Shown here: positions 1 through 8,071 of the stretch, piece by piece
Position numbering within the stretch: position 1 is the stretch's first letter
Layout of the letters: each line of letters opens with the position of its first letter
Assembly: GCF_900108315.1 (NCBI RefSeq)
Contig: NZ_FNVB01000006.1
Span: 82,180 to 146,179 of the forward strand
Direction of reading: 5' to 3'
DNA from: Saccharopolyspora kobensis
GTDB taxonomy: Bacteria > Actinomycetota > Actinomycetes > Mycobacteriales > Pseudonocardiaceae
Length of the DNA stretch: 64,000 nt
The notes under the pieces: model-generated
Seen by the model: the letters and a program-made list of their open reading frames with translations, nothing else
The model's database searches: none
What the model was told of the DNA's origin: nothing
Made by a program: the position numbers and the translations under genes

Positions 1-39
1 TCAGCCGGAGGGATCAGCCGGAGGGATCAGCCGGCGAGC
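1..39. repeat. Short tandem repeat, 13-bp unit
   Basis: The unit TCAGCCGGAGGGA occurs twice in perfect tandem (1-13 and 14-26), and a third partial copy runs into the 3' end of the GatB/YqeY gene at 27. Each unit contains TCA, a stop codon on the minus strand, so the array repeats the end of that gene. Probably a slippage duplication. Confidence 0.6.
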
Positions 40-497
40 TTGGCCTTGACGAGGGCCGCGACCTTGCCGCCTTCCGCGCGGCCCGCGGCCTTGGCGTTGG
101 CGGCCTTCATGACCTGGCCCATCTGCTTCATGCCCGGGCGCTCGCCCAGTTCGGCCTCGACCTCGCCGATGGCGTCGGTGACCAGCTGCGCCAGCTCGTC
201 GTCGCCGAGCGGCTTCGGCAGGTAGCGGCGCAGGATCTCCGCCTCGCGCTCCTCGGCGTCGGCCTGCTCCGCGCGCCCGGCGCCGCGGAAGGCCTCGGCG
301 GCCTCGTCGCGCTTCTTGGCCTCCTTGCTCACCACGCGCAGCACCTCCTCGTCGGAGAGCTCGCGCGCCTGCTTGCCGGCCACCTCCTCCTTGCCGACCG
401 CGGCCAGCGTCATCCGCAGCACGCCGGTGACGACGGTGTCGCGTTCCTTCATCGCGGCGGAGAGGTCCGCCCGCAGCTTGTCCTTGAGCTCGGCCAT
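27..497 (-). CDS. GatB/YqeY domain-containing protein
   Basis: This 156-residue protein matches the YqeY family, whose fold is shared with the tRNA-binding tail of GatB, the amidotransferase subunit that makes Gln-tRNA. The cellular role of free-standing YqeY proteins is not settled. The sequence begins MAELKDKLRADL, carries a charged helical N-terminal half (KKRDEAAEAFR, EREAEILRRYLP) and ends with the family-typical glycine/alanine-rich segment around GMKQMGQVMKA. I chose the ATG at 497 because the open frame extends far upstream only as an antisense shadow of the next gene, and 156 residues is the normal family length. It is divergent from the metallophosphoesterase gene, 69 bp away. Confidence 0.9.
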   Translation of the reverse strand: MAELKDKLRADLSAAMKERDTVVTGVLRMTLAAVGKEEVAGKQARELSDEEVLRVVSKEAKKRDEAAEAFRGAGRAEQADAEEREAEILRRYLPKPLGDDELAQLVTDAIGEVEAELGERPGMKQMGQVMKAANAKAAGRAEGGKVAALVKAKLAG

Positions 498-566
498 GTG
501 TTGATTATCGCGCTGAGCGCGCACGCGGTCCGCCGCGGGCACGCGTGTCGTCGTAGGGTTGGTGGG

Positions 567-1529
567 GTGAAAAAGTTCGGGCGATTTCTGCTCAGCGCGA
601 GCGCTCTCGGCGCCGCGACGGTCACCTACTCGGCCGCGATCGAACGGCGGCACTGGACGCTGCGGCAGGTCTCGCTGCCGGTGCTCGACGAGGGCACTGC
701 CCCGCTGCGGGTGCTGCACATCTCCGACCTGCACATGACGCCGAACCAGCGGTCCAAGCAGCGGTGGGTGTCCGACCTGGTGGACCTCGACCCGGACCTG
801 GTGGTCAACACCGGCGACAACCTCGCGCACCCGCAGGCGGTGCCCGCGGCGCTGCGCGCGATGGGGCCGCTGCTGGACCGGCCCGGCGTGTTCGTCTTCG
901 GCAGCAACGACTACTTCGGTCCGACCGCGAAGAACCCGGCCCGCTACCTGCTGCCCTCGGCCAAGACCAAGCGCATCCACGGCGAACCGCTGCCGTGGCG
1001 GGACCTGCGCGCGGCGATGGCCGAGCGCGGCTGGCTGGACGCCACGCACCGGCGCCACGAGATCGAGGTCGCCGGAGTCCGCATCCACATCGCGGGCCTG
1101 GACGACCCGCACCTGCACGCGGACCGCTACGACCTGATCTCCGGCCCGCTGCCCGAAGGTGTGCAGCTGCGCCTCGGCGTGACGCACTCCCCCGAGCCGC
1201 GCGTGCTGGACAGCTTCGCCGAGGACGGCTACGACCTGGTGCTGGCCGGGCACACCCACGGCGGCCAGCTGCGCCTGCCGGGCTACGGCGCGCTGGTGAC
1301 CAACTGCGATCTCGATCGCGCCCGGGCGCGCGGCGCGTCCACCTGGGGCGAGCGGATGCACCTGCACGTCTCGGCCGGGCTGGGCACGTCGCCGTACGCC
1401 CCGGTGCGCTTCGCCTGCCCGCCGGAGGCGACCTTGCTGACTCTGCTGCCCCGCTCCGAAAAACCGGCCCTGAACAGCGAAAACGCCAGTAAGAGGACCC
1501 CCTTCGGAACCGGCGAAAGCGTCCGGTAA
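567..1529 (+). CDS. Metallophosphoesterase, membrane-anchored (YkuE-like)
   Basis: A 320-residue calcineurin-type metallophosphoesterase. The metal-binding blocks appear in order: HISDLH (D-x-H), NTGDN (GD), GSND in place of the usual GNHD, THSP and AGHTHGGQ. An N-terminal hydrophobic stretch after KKFGRF suggests a membrane anchor or signal, so the enzyme probably acts at or outside the membrane; the substrate cannot be read from sequence. The GTG at 567 is preferred, because the upstream in-frame ATG at 498 would add an arginine-rich leader overlapping the divergent promoter region. The His-to-Ser change in the third block (GSND) is seen in some actinobacterial homologues and may alter metal use. 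Confidence 0.85.
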   Translation: MKKFGRFLLSASALGAATVTYSAAIERRHWTLRQVSLPVLDEGTAPLRVLHISDLHMTPNQRSKQRWVSDLVDLDPDLVVNTGDNLAHPQAVPAALRAMGPLLDRPGVFVFGSNDYFGPTAKNPARYLLPSAKTKRIHGEPLPWRDLRAAMAERGWLDATHRRHEIEVAGVRIHIAGLDDPHLHADRYDLISGPLPEGVQLRLGVTHSPEPRVLDSFAEDGYDLVLAGHTHGGQLRLPGYGALVTNCDLDRARARGASTWGERMHLHVSAGLGTSPYAPVRFACPPEATLLTLLPRSEKPALNSENASKRTPFGTGESVR

Positions 1530-1581
1530 GCTATCTTCAGCGGTTGGGGCGAGCACCCGAGATGCTCCTCCGCTGAAGGAT

Positions 1582-1655
1582 CGGGGTGTGGCGCAGCTTG
1601 GGAGCGCGCTTCGTTCGGGTCGAAGAGGTCGTGGGTTCAAATCCCGCCACCCCGA
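1582..1655 (+). tRNA. tRNA-Pro (anticodon CGG)
   Basis: A full cloverleaf can be drawn. The acceptor stem CGGGGTG (1582-1588) pairs with CACCCCG (1648-1654), with discriminator A1655. The D stem is GCGC/GCGC, and the anticodon stem CTTCG/CGAAG encloses the 7-nt loop TTCGGGT with anticodon CGG at 1616-1618. The T arm contains GTTCAAATC. CCA is not encoded. No integrase or duplicated 3' end is visible nearby, so this tRNA is not obviously an attachment site here. Confidence 0.96.
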
Positions 1656-1659
1656 CGCA

Positions 1660-1698
1660 GAGAAGGGCCTTGGCCGGAAACCGGCCAAGGCCCTTCTC
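1660..1698 (+). terminator. Strong hairpin terminator after tRNA-Pro
   Basis: A perfect 18-bp stem (1660-1677 with 1681-1698) closes an AAA loop and starts five bases after the tRNA. There is no long T run, only CTGTTTCT, as is common in high-GC actinomycetes. It probably also stops the minus-strand gene that ends at 1705. Confidence 0.9.
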
Positions 1699-1704
1699 CT
1701 GTTT

Positions 1705-2115
1705 CTAGGCAGGTTCGGCCAGGAAGGTTCGGGCTGCTTCTCTGATGGCCGGTGGGTCGAAGCGGCTCTGTTGCCAGGTTTTCGTGCGGAGGGCTCCTCG
1801 GTCGCGGTAGGCGCGCATGATGCGGACGTGATCCGCTCGGGCCACGAAGCGGTGGAGGTCCGCTTCGGTTCGCCACACCGAGATCGCGCCTGATCGGGGG
1901 CGCCGGAGGTCGGGCGTCAGCCACAGCCACATCCCGATCGCGCCTTCGAGGCCCGGCCACGTCTTGCGGAGGGCCATCCCGCGGGTTGCGACGCCGAAGG
2001 CCGTCCGCGGTCGGTGCGGCGTGAACTCGGTGACGCTCACGATCACCGGATCGCCGCTGCTCGCGAAGGCCCTCGCAGCCCCGGGCTTCCAGCGCGCGAA
2101 CCAGATGTCGGTCAT
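1705..2115 (-). CDS. Hypothetical protein, monooxygenase-like dimeric alpha/beta-barrel
   Basis: 136 residues, function not recognised with certainty. The composition and pattern (FARWKPG at the start, EGAIGMWLW, SGAISVWRTEADLHRFV, DHVRIMRAYR) resemble small ferredoxin-fold alpha/beta-barrel proteins of the antibiotic-biosynthesis-monooxygenase type, in which a tryptophan-rich core and a histidine near the C-terminal helix are common. The ATG at 2115 has GAGGAG about 6 nt upstream. It lies divergent to a TetR gene at 2235 with operator-like repeats between them, so it is probably a target of that regulator. No signal peptide or membrane segment. Confidence 0.7.
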   Translation of the reverse strand: MTDIWFARWKPGAARAFASSGDPVIVSVTEFTPHRPRTAFGVATRGMALRKTWPGLEGAIGMWLWLTPDLRRPRSGAISVWRTEADLHRFVARADHVRIMRAYRDRGALRTKTWQQSRFDPPAIREAARTFLAEPA

Positions 2116-2138
2116 GGTGGCTCCTCGGCAAAAGAAAC

Positions 2139-2185
2139 AGCACGGTCGTTCGTGCTTGTTTATACGCAAGTGACCGCACGGTCGT
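2139..2185. promoter_or_regulatory. Candidate TetR operator in divergent gap
   Basis: The decamer GCACGGTCGT occurs twice (2140-2149 and 2176-2185), and the second copy overlaps the inverted repeat GACCG-CA-CGGTC at 2172-2183. The first copy sits within an AGCAC...GTGCT repeat. The placement between the start codons of the barrel protein and the TetR gene fits an autoregulatory operator. Confidence 0.5.
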
Positions 2186-2234
2186 CCACCTTTTCTCGCT
2201 AGACTCGGCCGCTCCCGAGGCAGGAGGTGGGCAC

Positions 2235-2861
2235 GTGGCCGATCGGCGGATCGAGCGCGGCAACCGGACCCGTCAGCTGGTCCTGCGGCGCGCCGTGGAC
2301 CTGGCTTCCGTCGAGGGCTTGGACGGGCTGTCGCTCGGGCGCCTCGCCGGCGAGCTCGAACTGAGCAAGAGCGGCGTGTTCGCGCTGTTCGGATCCAAGG
2401 AGGACCTGCAGCTCGCCACCATCGGCGCCGCCACCGAGGTCTTCGTCGAGCACGTGATCGAGCCCGCCAACGCCGCACCGCCGGGCATCGACCGGTTGTG
2501 GCGCACCTGCGACGGCTGGCTGACCTACTCCCGGGACCGGGTCTTCCCCGGCGGCTGCTTCTTCTACGCCGCCTCGGCCGAGTTCGACGCGCGCAGCGGC
2601 AAGGTCCACGACGCGCTGGTCGCCGCCCGCGCCAACTGGTCCCGCCACCTCGAACGGACCGCGCGGGACGCGCAGCGGGCAGGCGAAGTGGCACCCGGCA
2701 CCGACATCCCGCAGCTGGTCTTCGAGCTCGCCGCGTTCCTGGAGATGGCCAACGCCGAATCGGTGCTGCACGACGAATTCACCTGCTACGACAAGGCTTC
2801 CCGCGCCGTGCTGAACCGCCTGCGCGCCGCGGCGACCGACCCGGCGGCGCTCCCGGAGTGA
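2235..2861 (+). CDS. TetR/AcrR family transcriptional regulator
   Basis: 208 residues. The N-terminal TetR helix-turn-helix is clear at about residues 12-60: RQLVLRRAVDLASVEG, then LSLGRLAGELELSKSGVFALFGSKEDL. The remaining helical ligand domain is variable and contains a conserved-looking FPGGCFF turn seen in one large TetR subgroup. The GTG start at 2235 is supported by AGGAGGT about 7 nt upstream. It is transcribed away from the barrel-protein gene at 1705-2115, which it probably represses. The ligand is unknown. Confidence 0.9.
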   Translation: MADRRIERGNRTRQLVLRRAVDLASVEGLDGLSLGRLAGELELSKSGVFALFGSKEDLQLATIGAATEVFVEHVIEPANAAPPGIDRLWRTCDGWLTYSRDRVFPGGCFFYAASAEFDARSGKVHDALVAARANWSRHLERTARDAQRAGEVAPGTDIPQLVFELAAFLEMANAESVLHDEFTCYDKASRAVLNRLRAAATDPAALPE

Positions 2862-2944
2862 CGGCGGTTCCGGCACGTCCGCGTGCTGCCCGTCGAACAG
2901 CCGCGACGGCGAACGCCGACCCGGGAACAGCCGAATCTCCACCA

Positions 2945-2975
2945 ACCATATCGGTACACCATGTACCGTTATGGT
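2945..2975. promoter_or_regulatory. 31-bp near-perfect palindromic operator
   Basis: The arms ACCATATCGGTACA and TGTACCGTTATGGT flank a 3-bp spacer (CCA), with 13 of 14 positions complementary. The site covers the ATG at 2971 and ends just before the ATG at 2977. The length and location suggest binding of a pair of TetR dimers, most simply the product of the gene at 3413. Confidence 0.75.
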
Positions 2976-2976
2976 C

Positions 2977-3402
2977 ATGACCACGACACCCGCCGAATGG
3001 CCGTCCGGACTCGACGTCGCGCAGGTCCGGGTGGCCCGGCCCACCGACCGGCTCGCCGAAGTCGAGCAGTTCTACGCCGAGGTCATCGGCCTGCCGGTGA
3101 TCGGCCGGTTCGAGAACCACGCCGGTTACGACGGTGTGATGCTCGGCCTGCCCGGCACCGGCCACCACCTGGAGTTCACCTCGCACGCCGACGGCAGCCC
3201 GTGCCCGGCACCGACCGCGGAGAACCTGCTGGTCCTGTACTTCCACGGCGACGCGCGGATGTACGACGTGGTCGAGCGACTGGCCGAGGCCGGGCACGAA
3301 CCGGTCCCGGCGGAGAACCCGTACTGGGCCGGCGTCGGCGCCCTGACCTTCGAGGATCCGGACGGCTGGCGGGTCGTCCTGGTACCCGCACCGGTCTTCT
3401 AG
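2977..3402 (+). CDS. VOC-family (glyoxalase/dioxygenase fold) protein
   Basis: 141 residues with the vicinal-oxygen-chelate fold pattern. The start of the first beta-alpha-beta module is RVARPTDRLAEVEQFYAEVIGLPV, followed by a metal-ligand-like HHLEF. The C-terminal module ends in LTFEDPDGWRVVLVP, the classic last strand of the family. The substrate is not deducible; such proteins include lyases, dioxygenases and antibiotic-binding proteins. No ribosome-binding site precedes either ATG (2971, 2977). Because the palindromic operator covers 2971, I prefer 2977 with a leaderless or very short leader. It is followed after 10 bp by a TetR gene, so the two probably form one autoregulated operon. 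Confidence 0.85.
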   Translation: MTTTPAEWPSGLDVAQVRVARPTDRLAEVEQFYAEVIGLPVIGRFENHAGYDGVMLGLPGTGHHLEFTSHADGSPCPAPTAENLLVLYFHGDARMYDVVERLAEAGHEPVPAENPYWAGVGALTFEDPDGWRVVLVPAPVF

Positions 3403-3412
3403 GGTCCGGCGC

Positions 3413-3979
3413 ATGGCCCGCACCAGAGAAGCCCGGATCGACGACGCCGTCCTGGCCGCCGCGGTCGATCTGCTCAGCGACGTCGGCTACCGGCAGCTGA
3501 CCATGGGTGCGGTGGCGGCCAGAGCCGGCGTCCACCGGCCCGCGGTGTACCGGCGGTGGCCGTCCAAAACGCACCTGGTCGTCGACGCGGTGGCCCGCCG
3601 GATGGGGCTGACTCCCACGCCCGACACCGGAGACCTGCGCAACGACCTCGTCACCGGCATGTCGACGCTGGTGCGCGCGCTGTCGGGAACACCGCTGGGT
3701 CATGCGCTGCCCGGGCTGATCGCCGACCTCGCCTCGGACACCGAGCTGGCCACCGAGTTCCGCCGCCGCGTCTTCGACGCGCGCCGGGAAACGACCGCCA
3801 ACGCCTTGCGCTCGGCGATCCGGCGGGGCGAGATCCAGCCCGACACCGATGTGGAGTTCGTCCTCGACGCCCTGGCCGCGCCCCTGTACTACAGCGTGCT
3901 GTTCGGGCACCGGCCGCTCACCGACGACCTCGCCGAGCAGTCCGTCGACCTCGTCCTGGCGGCCATCCGCGTGCGATGA
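3413..3979 (+). CDS. TetR/AcrR family transcriptional regulator
   Basis: 188 residues. The DNA-binding domain occupies residues 5-55 (RIDDAVLAAAVDLLSDVGY, then LTMGAVAARAGVHRPAVYRRW). The C-terminal part (LPGLIADLASD, LDALAAPLYYSVLFGHRPL) matches the TetR_C_11 type of ligand domain. It lies 10 bp after the VOC gene and probably represses the operon through the 31-bp palindrome at 2945-2975. It is closely similar in architecture to the TetR at 4962, suggesting related paralogues. Confidence 0.9.
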   Translation: MARTREARIDDAVLAAAVDLLSDVGYRQLTMGAVAARAGVHRPAVYRRWPSKTHLVVDAVARRMGLTPTPDTGDLRNDLVTGMSTLVRALSGTPLGHALPGLIADLASDTELATEFRRRVFDARRETTANALRSAIRRGEIQPDTDVEFVLDALAAPLYYSVLFGHRPLTDDLAEQSVDLVLAAIRVR

Positions 3980-4017
3980 CACCCCGGTGCGGCCACCGGC
4001 CTGGTCGCCATTCCGGG

Positions 4018-4875
4018 TCATTCCTCCTGGGCCGGTGCGCTCAGCGCGGCGAGAACGGCCTGGATGGCCAGGGCCACCGGCCCGATCGGTGGCAGATCGG
4101 GCCCGGCTCCGAACGCGATCGCACCGGCCCACGACACCCCCAGGGCAGCCACCAGCACGGCGAGGTAGCGGAGGAGGAACCGGCAGGCCGCCGAGGAGGT
4201 CCGCAGCGACCGGGCCATGGTCACCGCGACCGCGCAGAACAGCACGCAGCTGAACAACCACATCGCGTACAGCGTCAGCTTGGGGCCGGTAGCGGTGTCG
4301 CTCGCCAGCAGCTCGGCGGGCCAGGACATCAGCGTGCCTTCGACGGTGTGGAAGACCGCGTTGAACACGGCGTTGACCAGCGCGACCCACAGCAGCACCA
4401 GTCGTCCTCGACCGCGGCGGGGCCGAGTCGCCGGAGCACCTGGAGATCGGGCCGGGCGGGCCAGCCAGGCCAGGACCGCGACCGCTGCGGGCAACGCCCA
4501 TTCCGGAACCGAAAGCGGCCCGCGCACCACCCAGAGGCCGGTCACCGCGTACAGCACCGCTTGGGATCCGTTCAGCAGCGCAAGACAGCCGAGCACCGGC
4601 CTGGTCACGGACGCCGACCGGTTCCGCAGCAGCACGAGGACCAGGGGGTAGGTCCAGAAGATCGCCGTCATGCCGTGCCACATCATGCGCAGCGCCTGCC
4701 GGGACTCGGCGGGAGCGTCGCTTGCCATCAGCGCTTCGATGACCGGTTCGGTCTGCACGAACGTGCGCAGCACCGCGGTCACCGTCGCCAGGGCCACGGC
4801 GGTGACCAGCGCCCACATCCGCAGAAGAGACGCCGCCTCGCTCGAATCCGCCCTCGTCTTCAGCGGGTTGCTCAT
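4018..4875 (-). CDS. Polytopic membrane protein of unknown function
   Basis: 285 residues, mostly hydrophobic, with about eight predicted membrane segments and a charged linker (PATRPRRGRGR) near the middle. The two halves look alike. Each begins with a hydrophobic helix, then has an acidic or serine-rich loop (EALMASDAPAES and AELLASDTATGP), then a helix with a MW pair (RMMWHGMTAIFW and LYAMWLFSCVLF), then a further helix. This suggests an internal duplication. I do not recognise a family. The ATG at 4875 has GAGGGG upstream. It is divergent from the TetR at 4962, its likely regulator. Confidence 0.75.
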   Translation of the reverse strand: MSNPLKTRADSSEAASLLRMWALVTAVALATVTAVLRTFVQTEPVIEALMASDAPAESRQALRMMWHGMTAIFWTYPLVLVLLRNRSASVTRPVLGCLALLNGSQAVLYAVTGLWVVRGPLSVPEWALPAAVAVLAWLARPARSPGAPATRPRRGRGRLVLLWVALVNAVFNAVFHTVEGTLMSWPAELLASDTATGPKLTLYAMWLFSCVLFCAVAVTMARSLRTSSAACRFLLRYLAVLVAALGVSWAGAIAFGAGPDLPPIGPVALAIQAVLAALSAPAQEE

Positions 4876-4917
4876 GTCATCCCCTCGATCCGACCGACAA
4901 GGCGGAACCGCTAGTTA

Positions 4918-4934
4918 CGGAACCAACGGTTTCG
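4918..4934. promoter_or_regulatory. Candidate TetR operator
   Basis: The inverted repeat CGGAACC-AAC-GGTTTCG (6 of 7 positions paired) lies between the membrane-protein gene and the TetR gene, 27 bp before the latter's ATG. A second weaker ATAC/GTAT pair follows at 4936-4952. Confidence 0.45.
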
Positions 4935-4961
4935 ATACTCGTGGTCTCGTATGATGCACAC

Positions 4962-5594
4962 ATGCCTGCGCGGAATCAAGCTCGGAACCAGGGGGGCCGC
5001 CCTCGGGACAGCCGCGTCGACGACGCCATCGCCTCCGCTGTTCTGGAGCTGCTGAGCGAGGTGGGGTACGCGCGGCTCACGATCGCCGAGGTGGCCGCAA
5101 GAGCCGGCGTGGGCAAGGCCGCGATCTACCGGCGCCACGCCACGAAGCAGGAAATGATCTTCGACGTCCTCGTGCAGGGCCAGTTCCTGGACGTGGCGCC
5201 CGACAACGGATCCCTCCGCGCCGACCTGGCGGCCGTGCTCGCCGACATCGCGGACAAGATGGCCGCCCCGCCACCGGGAACGCTTCCCGGCCTGCTCGCC
5301 GACATCCACGCCGACCCCGTGCTGCTCGACCGGTTCGACGAGAAGTACCTCGGAGCCCAGCGCCGGACGCTCGCGGAGATCCTGGACCGCGCGGCCGCGC
5401 GCGGCGAGGTCGCCACCCGGCCCGACCCGACCGCCCTCAACGCCCTGCTCGTCGGCCCCGTCTTCGCCTGGCTGTTCCTGCTGTCCGAATCCCCCGACCG
5501 GCTCCCCGCGCTCACCTCCGCGCTCCTCGACGCGGCACTCGCCCTCACCGGGCCTTCCGGCAGCGGGACGCCCGACCCCGGTCCGCCGGACTAG
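4962..5594 (+). CDS. TetR/AcrR family transcriptional regulator
   Basis: 210 residues. The helix-turn-helix is at about residues 18-65 (RVDDAIASAVLELLSEVGYARLTIAEVAA split over two helices, then AGVGKAAIYRRHATK). The ligand domain is of the same type as that of the regulator at 3413, with a TLPGLLADIHADP helix. The ATG at 4962 gives the usual length; a GTG at 4941 would add seven residues lying inside the likely operator. It is divergent from the membrane protein at 4018-4875, probably its repression target. The C-terminus is a proline- and glycine-rich tail. Confidence 0.9.
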   Translation: MPARNQARNQGGRPRDSRVDDAIASAVLELLSEVGYARLTIAEVAARAGVGKAAIYRRHATKQEMIFDVLVQGQFLDVAPDNGSLRADLAAVLADIADKMAAPPPGTLPGLLADIHADPVLLDRFDEKYLGAQRRTLAEILDRAAARGEVATRPDPTALNALLVGPVFAWLFLLSESPDRLPALTSALLDAALALTGPSGSGTPDPGPPD

Positions 5595-5659
5595 ACCCGC
5601 GACCACGCGACGGCGGTTTCCCGCCAGCTTCCGCACTGTTCCGGCGCGACGATCGAGGC

Positions 5660-6142
5660 ATGACATTCCGCGTGCTGCCCATCGAAACCGGCGTGCTGGA
5701 CGAGCTCCGCAAGTCCGATGACGCCGGGCGGGAACCACGGGTCCACATCGAGGACGACGAGTACGGACAGCCGCTGCGGTGCTGCTTGCGGCGGAGCAAG
5801 CCCGGCGAGCGGCTGATGCTCGTCGCCTACGCCCCGCTGCGGCGCTGGGCCCGGGACAACGGCGCCGAACCCGGACCGTACGAAGAAGTCGGGCCGGTCT
5901 TCATCCACGCCGAGACCTGCGACGGGCCGGAGAACCCGGAGTGGCCGGAGGCGCTGCGCGGCAGCCGCCGGGTGCTCCGCGCCTACAACGGCAACGGCGA
6001 GATCCTCGGCGGCAGCCTGCTCGACGGGCGGACCGAGCTCTCCGAGCGCACCGCCGACGACCTGCTGCGGGACCCGGAGGTCGCGCTGGTGCACGTGCGG
6101 GCCGTCGAATTCGGCTGCTTCCTGTTCGAAGTTCGGCGCTGA
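5660..6142 (+). CDS. DUF1203 family protein
   Basis: 160 residues, recognisable as DUF1203 from the block QPLRCCLRRSKPGERLMLVAYAP split over its core and the VGPVFIHAETC motif, followed by an RAYNGNGEI segment and a C-terminal strand EFGCFLFEV. The family has no established function. The cysteine/histidine pairing (CC around residue 41, HAETC around residue 83) could bind a metal, but that is speculation. The gene stands alone, 65 bp after the TetR gene and 49 bp before the peptidase gene on the same strand. Confidence 0.85.
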   Translation: MTFRVLPIETGVLDELRKSDDAGREPRVHIEDDEYGQPLRCCLRRSKPGERLMLVAYAPLRRWARDNGAEPGPYEEVGPVFIHAETCDGPENPEWPEALRGSRRVLRAYNGNGEILGGSLLDGRTELSERTADDLLRDPEVALVHVRAVEFGCFLFEVRR

Positions 6143-6191
6143 TCGCCTGTCGCGTCCGCAGGTCGTGGGGCCATCGGGCACTATCGACGGG

Positions 6192-8024
6192 GTGAGCACC
6201 TACCCCGAGGCGAAGATCCCCGAGAAGCTTTTCGACGACCCCGAGCGGGAGGCTCGGTGGCGGGCCCGCTTCAGCGCGCCGCGCGTGTCGTTGCCGGACT
6301 GGGCGCGCGATGCCCCGCAGCGCAGCCTGTACGTGTCGAACTTCAGCGGCACCTGGGAGCTCTACGCGTGGGACCGCGACGCGGACAAGCACCGCCAGGT
6401 CACCGACCGCCCGAACGGGACGTTCCACGGCACGCTGTCCGCCGACGGCGAGCAGATCTGGTGGTTCGACGACACCGACGGCGACGAGTTCGGCAGCTGG
6501 CGGGTCGAGCCGTTCGCCTCGGGCGAGGCCCGGCCCGCGCTGCCCGGCACGCACCCCGGCTACCCGGCAGGCCTGGAGCTCGGCCGGTCGGTGATCGGCA
6601 TGGGCATGTCCACCGATGACGGCGTGACGGTCTGGGTGGTGCGCGACGGCAAGCCCGAGGTGCTCTACGAGCACGAGCAGGACGGCGGGCTGTCCGCGAT
6701 GTCCTGGGACGAGTCGATGCTGGTGATCTCGCACTCCGAGCACGGCGACAGCCGCCACCCGGCGCTGCGGGTACTGCGCACCGACGGTTCCGAGGTGGCC
6801 GAGAAGTGGGACGGGCCGGGCAAGGGGCTGGACGCGCTCGCCTTCGCGCCGGTCACCGGCGATCCCCGGCTGCTGGTGCTGCACGAGCGCCGCGGCAAGG
6901 AGGAGCTGCTGATCTGGGACGTCGTCGCGGACAGCGAGACGGAGATCGAGCTCGACCTGCCCGGTGAGGTCTCGGCCGACTGGTACCCGGACGGCGAGGC
7001 GCTGCTGATCGCGCACACCCACCACGCGCGCACCACCATGCACCGCTACGACCTGGCCGCGAAGACCCTCACCGAGCTCGCCACGCCGCCGGGCACGGTG
7101 GCGGGCGCGTCGGTGCGGCCGGACCACGCCGTGGAGTACGTGTGGTCGTCAGCGGCGACGCCGTCGCTGATCCGCACGGTCTCCGCCGACGGCGAGGACC
7201 GCGTCCTGCTGACGCCGCCCGGTGACCGGCCGCCGGGTTCGGAGGCCCTCACCGACGTGTTCGTGGAGGTCCCGTACGGGCCGAACGACACGGTGCACGC
7301 GCTGGTGGCGCGCCCGGCCGGTGCTCCCGACGGGCCGCTGCCGACGGTGTTCAACCTGCACGGCGGCCCGCACGCGGCGGACGAGGACCGGTTCTCGGCC
7401 TACCGCGCGGCCTGGCTGGACGCCGGGTTCGCCGTGGTGGAGATCAACTACCGGGGCTCCACCGGGTACGGCTCGGCCTGGCGCGACGCCATCGAGGGGC
7501 GGCCGGGGCTGACCGAGCTGGAGGACGTCGCGCGGGTGCACGACTGGGCGATCGAGGCCGGGCTCACGACGCCGGCGCAGAGCGTGGTCGCCGGCGCGTC
7601 CTGGGGCGGGTACCTGACGCTGCTGGCGCTGGGCACGCAGCCGGAGCGCTGGGCGGGCGGTGTCGCCGGGGTCCCGGTGGCCGACTACGTCTCCGCCTAC
7701 GCCGACGAGATGGAACCGCTGCGGGCCTACGACCGCGCGCTGTTCGGCGGCTCGCCGGAGGACGTGCCGGACGTGTACGAGAAGGCGTCGCCGATCACCT
7801 ACGTCGACCAGGTGAGGGTGCCGACGCTGGTGCTGGCCGGGGACAACGACCCGCGCTGCCCGATCCAGCAGATCCTGAACTACCTGGACCGGCTGGGGCA
7901 GCGGGACGTCCCGTTCGAGTTCTACCGCTACGACGCGGGCCACGGCTCGCTCGTGGTGTCGGAGACGCTGCGCCAGGTCGCGGCGGAGATCCACTTCGCC
8001 CGCCGCGCCGTCGGCCTGGGCTGA
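6192..8024 (+). CDS. Prolyl oligopeptidase family (S9) serine peptidase
   Basis: 610 residues. The first two thirds are a beta-propeller of WD-like blades that screens substrates by size. The C-terminal alpha/beta-hydrolase domain starts near residue 360 and contains NLHGGPH (oxyanion), the nucleophile motif GASWGGY with Ser470, Asp553 in AGDNDPRCP and His584 in AGHGS. Members cut short peptides after proline or hydrophobic residues, or act as acyl-peptide hydrolases; no signal peptide is visible, so it is probably cytoplasmic. The GTG at 6192 is chosen, because an extra nine residues from 6165 would be unusual for the family. A bidirectional terminator follows at 8032. Confidence 0.9.
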   Translation: MSTYPEAKIPEKLFDDPEREARWRARFSAPRVSLPDWARDAPQRSLYVSNFSGTWELYAWDRDADKHRQVTDRPNGTFHGTLSADGEQIWWFDDTDGDEFGSWRVEPFASGEARPALPGTHPGYPAGLELGRSVIGMGMSTDDGVTVWVVRDGKPEVLYEHEQDGGLSAMSWDESMLVISHSEHGDSRHPALRVLRTDGSEVAEKWDGPGKGLDALAFAPVTGDPRLLVLHERRGKEELLIWDVVADSETEIELDLPGEVSADWYPDGEALLIAHTHHARTTMHRYDLAAKTLTELATPPGTVAGASVRPDHAVEYVWSSAATPSLIRTVSADGEDRVLLTPPGDRPPGSEALTDVFVEVPYGPNDTVHALVARPAGAPDGPLPTVFNLHGGPHAADEDRFSAYRAAWLDAGFAVVEINYRGSTGYGSAWRDAIEGRPGLTELEDVARVHDWAIEAGLTTPAQSVVAGASWGGYLTLLALGTQPERWAGGVAGVPVADYVSAYADEMEPLRAYDRALFGGSPEDVPDVYEKASPITYVDQVRVPTLVLAGDNDPRCPIQQILNYLDRLGQRDVPFEFYRYDAGHGSLVVSETLRQVAAEIHFARRAVGLG

Positions 8025-8031
8025 GCGCTGA

Positions 8032-8065
8032 GCGGTGGGCCGCGGTTCCGATCGCGGCCCACCGC
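8032..8065. terminator. Bidirectional hairpin terminator
   Basis: A perfect 13-bp stem, GCGGTGGGCCGCG with its complement, spans 8032-8044 and 8053-8065 around an 8-nt loop. It sits between the convergent ends of the S9 peptidase (8024) and the DUF1059 gene (8072). Confidence 0.85.
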
Positions 8066-8071
8066 GGGCAG

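Noticed and set aside
1582..1698. tRNA-Pro as an integration site for a genomic island
   Set aside because: No integrase, no repeated tRNA 3' end and no phage-like genes were found downstream in the window.
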